From: Rhodovulum sulfidophilum DSM 1374
GTDB taxonomy: Bacteria; Pseudomonadota; Alphaproteobacteria; Rhodobacterales; Rhodobacteraceae
Assembly: GCF_001633165.1 (NCBI RefSeq)
Contig: NZ_CP015420.1
Span: 38,181 to 102,180 of the forward strand
Direction of reading: 5' to 3'
Length of the DNA: 64,000 nucleotides
Shown here: positions 60,601 to 64,000 of the stretch, piece after piece
Numbering within the stretch: the stretch's first letter is position 1
Layout of the letters: each line of letters begins with the position of its first letter
Program-made: the position numbers and the translations under genes
The notes under the pieces: model-generated
Told to the model about the DNA's origin: nothing
Databases searched by the model: none
What the model saw: only the letters and a program-made list of their open reading frames with translations

Positions 60601-61324
60601 GGAGGCGCAGGATGCCAGTCTCGGCCAGATCGAGCGGGCGATGAATGACGAGGTCGGCGCCTTCTGCCGCGAATTCATCGAGCCCTATTTCCCCTTCACC
60701 GAGGGTGGGCGCCATGTCTCGCCCGCCATTTTCGGCCAGTTCTTCGCGCCGGGCGGGCGGGCCGACCGCTTCTTCACCACCTATCTGCAGCCGCATGTGA
60801 CGCGCGGGCCCGACGGGCTGGAACCGATCCCGGGCAGTTCCATCGGCGAACGGCTCTCGCCCGATCTGCTGAAGGCCTTCGACCGGATCGAGGCGATCCG
60901 CATGGCCTTCTTCGCCTCTGGCGCCTCCGAGCCGCGGGTCGACATGGCGGTGACGCATATCTCCTCCTCGCCCTCGGTCAATCTGGCGGTGCTGGCGATC
61001 AACGGGTCGGAATTGCGGACCCAGCCCGGCTCGACCCCGGGCGAACTTAGCTGGCCGGGCCCCGGATCGGGGGTGTCGCTGGCGCTGTTCCCGCAGCAAT
61101 CGGGGCGGCCGAACGGCATCCGCTTCGATGCCGGCCGCTGGGATATCGTGACCTTCCTGCGCACCGGCCGGAGCCGGGTCAACGGCACCTCGGTCGAGGT
61201 CACCCAGGATGTCGGCGGGCGCTCGATCACCTACCGGTTCTCCTTCGACTCGACGACGGTGCCCTTCCTGATGCCCGAGCTGTCGCAATTCTCCTGTCCG
61301 GTCTCGGTCGAGGCCCGGCCATGA
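57686..61324 (+). CDS. tssM: T6SS membrane complex protein TssM (IcmF)
   Basis: A 1,212-aa inner-membrane protein spanning the periplasm. Two N-terminal helices (VLLIVLGLLALGAAIW, then LIVLIAGTLGLVYGLGW) flank a short loop. The cytoplasmic NTPase-like domain has Walker A at 129-137 (GPPGAGKTT) and the DTAGRYTTQDSD switch. A third helix (AMVLIATVTLGGMAGFGYSF, about 437-456) leads to a long periplasmic region ending in the VasK-type beta domain. An intact Walker A suggests nucleotide binding. Start 5 bp after tssL; stop overlaps tagF by 4 bp. Confidence 0.96.
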   Translation: MRRALRAVGAAFAAMWRARWMRVLLIVLGLLALGAAIWFGLPMTGSALLASVWLRAGLIVLIAGTLGLVYGLGWLRRRRRAEALEDSLMAEPAGDGRVLAERMQEALAKLRRSGGKSALYDLPWYVIIGPPGAGKTTALANSGIGFPGRDGPGSGIEGFGGTRNCDWWFAEEAVLIDTAGRYTTQDSDAEADRASWTSFLQLLKKGRPDQPVNGVILAFSVADMMAASEADLARHAETVRTRLAELHETLKIDVPVYVLFTKADLISGFREYFGSFSQSRRRLVWGTTFQTRDRSARTCELVPAEFDALVARLSDEVSDRMTEEPDGAARIAIFGLPGQMAMLRDTVSDFLRRVFAPTRYQSNAILRGFYFTSGTQEGTPIDQVLGAMAKGGDEAAFQPAFLSGKGRSYFLHDLLKKVIFEERDWVGFDRRAVRRRQILRSAAMVLIATVTLGGMAGFGYSFWQNASLLAAAEADADAYRDAARNELARTVIDDSDASVVLPQLQQLRQMTAGYVDPRRPGLFEGLGLSRHDELHAAADRAYSDGLERMLRPRLILALENRLPQLIADDDTAAIYRALKVYLLLGGQGGTRGAEDDAAIAGYFDEIWRARFAAPGEFRLREELTQHLQAMLDLDGDRRITIGIDPEIVRKARDAIVTLPLAEQAYASIRDRALTSGLPAFAPAEAIGGQVERVLATTDGTPLDRLSVPGLYTFEGYWGFFLDELTHARSRLKDDRWVLGEAADRVDYDRQLGSLERDLHRRYRQEFDAAWTGLLSRLTMARMSADPPRYDALAAAASPVDSPLARLVEEIGRQTRLSRLYDEIDAMAPEDAAKAAAGGDLAGNMGDAAFSRIYSRSGVFQRVVLDAVQARGKSQVRAGAVSEDSQRAQVQRISDDFADWHRLLTGEPGARPIDAVLANLAALRENRRNAALAPSPADETLLRQTLSALTMNNSALPPDLGRMLSAVEAEFRSEAQDASLGQIERAMNDEVGAFCREFIEPYFPFTEGGRHVSPAIFGQFFAPGGRADRFFTTYLQPHVTRGPDGLEPIPGSSIGERLSPDLLKAFDRIEAIRMAFFASGASEPRVDMAVTHISSSPSVNLAVLAINGSELRTQPGSTPGELSWPGPGSGVSLALFPQQSGRPNGIRFDAGRWDIVTFLRTGRSRVNGTSVEVTQDVGGRSITYRFSFDSTTVPFLMPELSQFSCPVSVEARP

Positions 61325-62010
61325 CGGTTGCGGGACGGGCAAGCATCGGGCTTCTGGGCAAGCATCCGGGCTATGGCGATTTTTTGCGCGCGGGGCTGTC
61401 GGACGGGGTGGCCGACGGGTTGACCGGCTGGATCGATGCCACGCTGGCCGAGCTGCGCGACGAGCTGGGCCAGGACTGGGGGCCGTTCTGGGACGGCGCG
61501 CAGGAGCTGCGCTTCCGGGTCGGGCGCGCGGTTCTGGGGCGGACGCTGGCGGGGGTCCTGCGGCCCTCCTGCGACCGGGTCGGGCGGCGCTATCCGCTGC
61601 TGCTTCTGACCGAGGGGGCCGAGGTGGCGCCGCCGACCGCCTCCGATGCCAGCCAGGATCTGTGGGAGGCGCTGTCGGCGCATCTCGACGGGGCCGAGCC
61701 GGGGCACGGGGCGCGGGCGCTTCTGCGCGGGCTCGATCTGGCCATCGAAGCCGAACCGGCCGAACGGGCGGCCGAAGGGCCGGTGGTTTGGGCGCATCGG
61801 CCCGATGGCGATCTTGGCGCGCTGTTGCGTGCGGCGCGGCCGGTCGAGGCCGAGCGGGCCGAGCTGTTGCGGGCACAGTTCTGGACCCCGGGCAACGGGC
61901 CCTGCGCCGCGCAATGGCTGGCCGGAACCGGGCTGCCCGAAGCCAGGGCTCTGGCCTGGATGCTGGCGGGGGTGCCCTGTGATCGTGGCGATGCGGGAGC
62001 GCAGCAATGA
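61321..62010 (+). CDS. tagF: T6SS post-translational repressor TagF
   Basis: A 229-aa protein of the TagF/ImpM family. The signature is near the start (GLLGKHPGYGDFLRAG, then WIDATLAELRDELG) with RRYPLLLLTEG in the middle. In Pseudomonas and Agrobacterium TagF holds T6SS off, in part by sequestering Fha, and is relieved by the phosphorylation route. Here it sits between tssM and pppA with 4-bp overlaps on both sides. It stands alone, without the PppA fusion seen in some species. Confidence 0.93.
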   Translation: MTVAGRASIGLLGKHPGYGDFLRAGLSDGVADGLTGWIDATLAELRDELGQDWGPFWDGAQELRFRVGRAVLGRTLAGVLRPSCDRVGRRYPLLLLTEGAEVAPPTASDASQDLWEALSAHLDGAEPGHGARALLRGLDLAIEAEPAERAAEGPVVWAHRPDGDLGALLRAARPVEAERAELLRAQFWTPGNGPCAAQWLAGTGLPEARALAWMLAGVPCDRGDAGAQQ

Positions 62011-62786
62011 GGCCCGAGGCGCATTGGAACGGCTGGTTCCTGCTTGAGACCGGGATGGCGACCGATGTCGGCTGCCGCCGCGAGATCAACGAGGATGACA
62101 TGATCGCCCGGCCCGATCTGGGGCTCTGGGCGGTGGCGGACGGCATGGGCGGGCATGCGGCGGGCGAGTTTGCCAGCCAGGCCATCGTCACCGAGCTGTC
62201 CGAGGCCGGGCTGCCCGCCTCGGCGGTCGATCTGCAGGCTCGCTTCATGGAACGGCTGATCCGCGCCAATGACCGCATCCGCGCGCATTCGGCCGAGCTG
62301 GCGGCGGGGCCGATCGGCTCGACCGTGGCGGCGCTGCTGGTGCATGAGGACAGCTATGGCGTGGTCTGGTGCGGCGACAGCCGGGGCTATCTGCTGCGCG
62401 ACGGCCATCTGGTGCAGCAGAGCCGCGACCATACCGAGCTGCGCGCCGCGCTCGAGGCGGGGCGGATCACGCCCGAAGAGGCCAGGACCTGGCCCCGGCG
62501 CAATGTCATCACCCGCGCCATCGGGGTCGGCCCGGACCCGGAATGCGACATCGTCTCGGGCCGGATCGCGCCGGGCGATCTGTTCCTGCTCTGCTCGGAC
62601 GGGCTGACCGAGCATCTGGACGATACCGAGATCGCCGATATCCTGCTGGACCTGCCGCCGCAGGCCGCCTGCGAGGCGCTGATCGCCGAGACCGTGGCGC
62701 GGGGGGCGCGCGACAATGTCACCGCCGTGGTGCTGGCCTGCCGCAGCGGCGATGACGATGACGAGAAGACGGCGCCGCCATTATGA
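62007..62786 (+). CDS. pppA: T6SS PP2C-type phosphatase PppA
   Basis: A 259-aa Ser/Thr phosphatase that reverses PpkA phosphorylation and resets the secretion switch. All PP2C metal and phosphate motifs are present: GCRREINEDDM, LWAVADGMGGHAAGE, GSTVAALLV, WCGDSRGYLL, LLCSDGLTEHL and ARDNVTAVVL. It is translationally coupled to tagF upstream and ppkA downstream by ATGA overlaps, so kinase and phosphatase are made together. Confidence 0.95.
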   Translation: MRPEAHWNGWFLLETGMATDVGCRREINEDDMIARPDLGLWAVADGMGGHAAGEFASQAIVTELSEAGLPASAVDLQARFMERLIRANDRIRAHSAELAAGPIGSTVAALLVHEDSYGVVWCGDSRGYLLRDGHLVQQSRDHTELRAALEAGRITPEEARTWPRRNVITRAIGVGPDPECDIVSGRIAPGDLFLLCSDGLTEHLDDTEIADILLDLPPQAACEALIAETVARGARDNVTAVVLACRSGDDDDEKTAPPL

Positions 62787-64000
62787 CCGGACCCGACGAG
62801 CCGCGGAAGGAGGGGCAGGACGGGACCGGCCCCGACCGCACCATGGTCTCGTCTCCGCCCCCCTCCCCGTCGTCTGCGGAGGAGGGCGCGGCGCCCGACC
62901 GGACGCGGATCTCCGTCCCCCCGGACGCGCCCGGGGATGCAGGCGACGAGCGCACCGCCTTCATGGCGCCGGGCGGCGGGGAAGACGCGACCCGGATTTC
63001 CGTACCTTCCGCCCCCTCCGGGCCGGACGCGTCCCCGGCGGCGGAGGAGGCCCGGGTGCCGATCCTGTCGGCCGGAACCGTCATCAACAACAATTACCGG
63101 ATCGCCGGGGTGCTCAGCTCGGGGGGTATGGGTGCGGTCTATCACGGGGTCGAGATCGGCACCGGCGATCCGGTCGCGATCAAGGCGATCCTGCCGGATC
63201 TGGCCGCCGATCCGCGCGCGGGCGCGCTGTTTCGCAGCGAGGCGCGGATGCTGCGCCAGCTCGCCGACGATGCCATCGTGCGCTATTACAACTACGTCCA
63301 CGACCATGCGCTCGAGCGGTATTTCCTGGTGATGGAATTCATCGAGGGCATCACGCTTTCGGATCACATGGCGCGCTCGGGGCCGTTGCCGCCTGCCGCC
63401 GCCGAGGCGCTGATCCGCAGGCTGGCCCGGGCCCTGTCGCGGGCGCATGCCCTGGGCGTGATCCATCGTGACCTGTCGCCCGACAACGTGATGCTGCCCG
63501 GCGGCGCCGTGGCCGAGGCCCGGCTGATCGATTTCGGCATCGCCCGCTCGGCGCGACTGTCCGAGGAGGAGGCGCCCGGCACCTTCGCGGGCAAGCTGAA
63601 ATATGTCGCGCCCGAGCAGCTTGGCCATTTCGGCGGCCATGTCGGCCCCGAGACCGATATCTACGGGCTGGCGCTGCTGGTGGGGGCGGCGCTGTCCGGT
63701 CGCGCGCTGCCGATGGGCAACAGCATCGAGGAGGCGGCCGAGCGGCGCCGGAGGGTGCCCGACCTGTCCGGGGTGTCCTCGGGGCTCAGGCCGCTCCTGA
63801 CCCATATGCTCGAGCCCGATCCGGCGGCGCGCCCGGCCTCGATGGAAGAGGTGCTGCGGCTGATCGAGCATCCGCATCTCTTGCCGCCGCGCTATGGCGG
63901 CCCCAGCGCGGCGGTGCCCGGCGGGCTGACCCTGCCGCCGGGGCTGGGGCGGCCGGGGGCCGCGCGTGCGGCCGGGGCCGGGGCCGGGCAGGGCGCGGGG
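62783..64000 (+). CDS. ppkA: T6SS Ser/Thr kinase PpkA (3' end outside window)
   Basis: A Hanks-type kinase read to the window end (at least 406 residues). ATG 62783 overlaps the pppA stop. The N-terminal 90 residues are disordered and carry four similar Thr sites: PDRT20MVS, PDRT41RIS, DERT58AFM and EDAT70RIS. The kinase domain (about 97-370) has SSGGMGAVYHG, catalytic Lys134 (VAIKAIL), HRDLSPDN (Asp230) and DFG (Asp250), so it should be active. GKLKYVAPEQ marks the P+1 loop. A Gly/Ala/Pro-rich linker follows, beyond which other PpkA proteins have a membrane helix and a periplasmic domain; that part is not visible here. Confidence 0.94.
   Translation, partial: MTGPDEPRKEGQDGTGPDRTMVSSPPPSPSSAEEGAAPDRTRISVPPDAPGDAGDERTAFMAPGGGEDATRISVPSAPSGPDASPAAEEARVPILSAGTVINNNYRIAGVLSSGGMGAVYHGVEIGTGDPVAIKAILPDLAADPRAGALFRSEARMLRQLADDAIVRYYNYVHDHALERYFLVMEFIEGITLSDHMARSGPLPPAAAEALIRRLARALSRAHALGVIHRDLSPDNVMLPGGAVAEARLIDFGIARSARLSEEEAPGTFAGKLKYVAPEQLGHFGGHVGPETDIYGLALLVGAALSGRALPMGNSIEEAAERRRRVPDLSGVSSGLRPLLTHMLEPDPAARPASMEEVLRLIEHPHLLPPRYGGPSAAVPGGLTLPPGLGRPGAARAAGAGAGQGAG

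Noticed and set aside
57305-62278. Long minus-strand open frame opposite tssM, tagF and pppA
   Set aside because: High GC removes stop codons in the antisense frame; the plus-strand genes have full family motifs and coupled starts.

Overview
High-GC DNA with alphaproteobacterial gene content, most likely from a member of the Rhodobacterales (Rhodobacter/Rhodovulum-like). The clues are a dor-type DMSO/TMAO reductase locus, an ScfR/PccR-type short-chain acyl-CoA regulator and a Rep_3 (RepB-type) replicon with its own parAB. The initiator gene, an AT-rich repeat-bearing candidate origin, parAB and a vapBC toxin-antitoxin pair lie together at 20.5-25.5 kb. I therefore infer that the window comes from a plasmid or chromid. 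No transposase, tRNA, rRNA or CRISPR was seen.

Layout. 1-2.4 kb: end of a 2-oxoacid dehydrogenase E1 and its lipoyl E2. 2.6-6.1 kb: AraC regulator, DUF2000 protein, LysE exporter and the ScfR-type regulator with TTTGCAA-type candidate operators. 6.2-10.5 kb (minus): an operon of four envelope genes (secreted 718-aa protein, MORN-like secreted protein, DUF805 membrane protein, small secreted protein) coupled mostly by ATGA overlaps. 10.7-19.3 kb: anaerobic respiration locus, with tri-haem cytochrome, TorD chaperone, DorA/TorA reductase and DUF2478 NTPase on the minus strand, and a soluble hybrid histidine kinase plus response regulator divergent from them. 19.4-20.5 kb: luciferase-like monooxygenase. 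20.5-25.5 kb: vapBC, repB, candidate origin, parA, parB.

25.6-64 kb: a nearly complete type VI secretion system (T6SS). Order: vgrG, PAAR, tagH(FHA), tssA, tssB, tssC, hcp, tssE, tssF, tssG, clpV, an unknown Gly/Ala-rich protein; then a minus-strand set of envelope genes (DUF1036, peptidoglycan-binding protein, SLT transglycosylase); then two secreted proteins and an ExbB-ExbD-ExbD-TonB-like module; then a giant autotransporter of about 2,200 aa; then tssK, tssL, tssM, tagF, pppA and ppkA (cut by the window end). TssJ is not present. TssL carries an OmpA-like peptidoglycan-binding tail, which fits the TssJ-less T6SS known from Agrobacterium.

The most unusual material is: (1) the proton-channel module inside the T6SS locus, whose second ExbD has Asn where the essential membrane Asp should be; (2) the autotransporter in the same locus; (3) a repeated Thr motif shared by the N-termini of TssL and PpkA, which predicts the FHA phospho-switch; (4) a dor locus in which the usual pentahaem DorC/TorC is replaced by a chimera of a dehydrogenase-type dihaem cytochrome and a TorC-like C-terminal haem domain.
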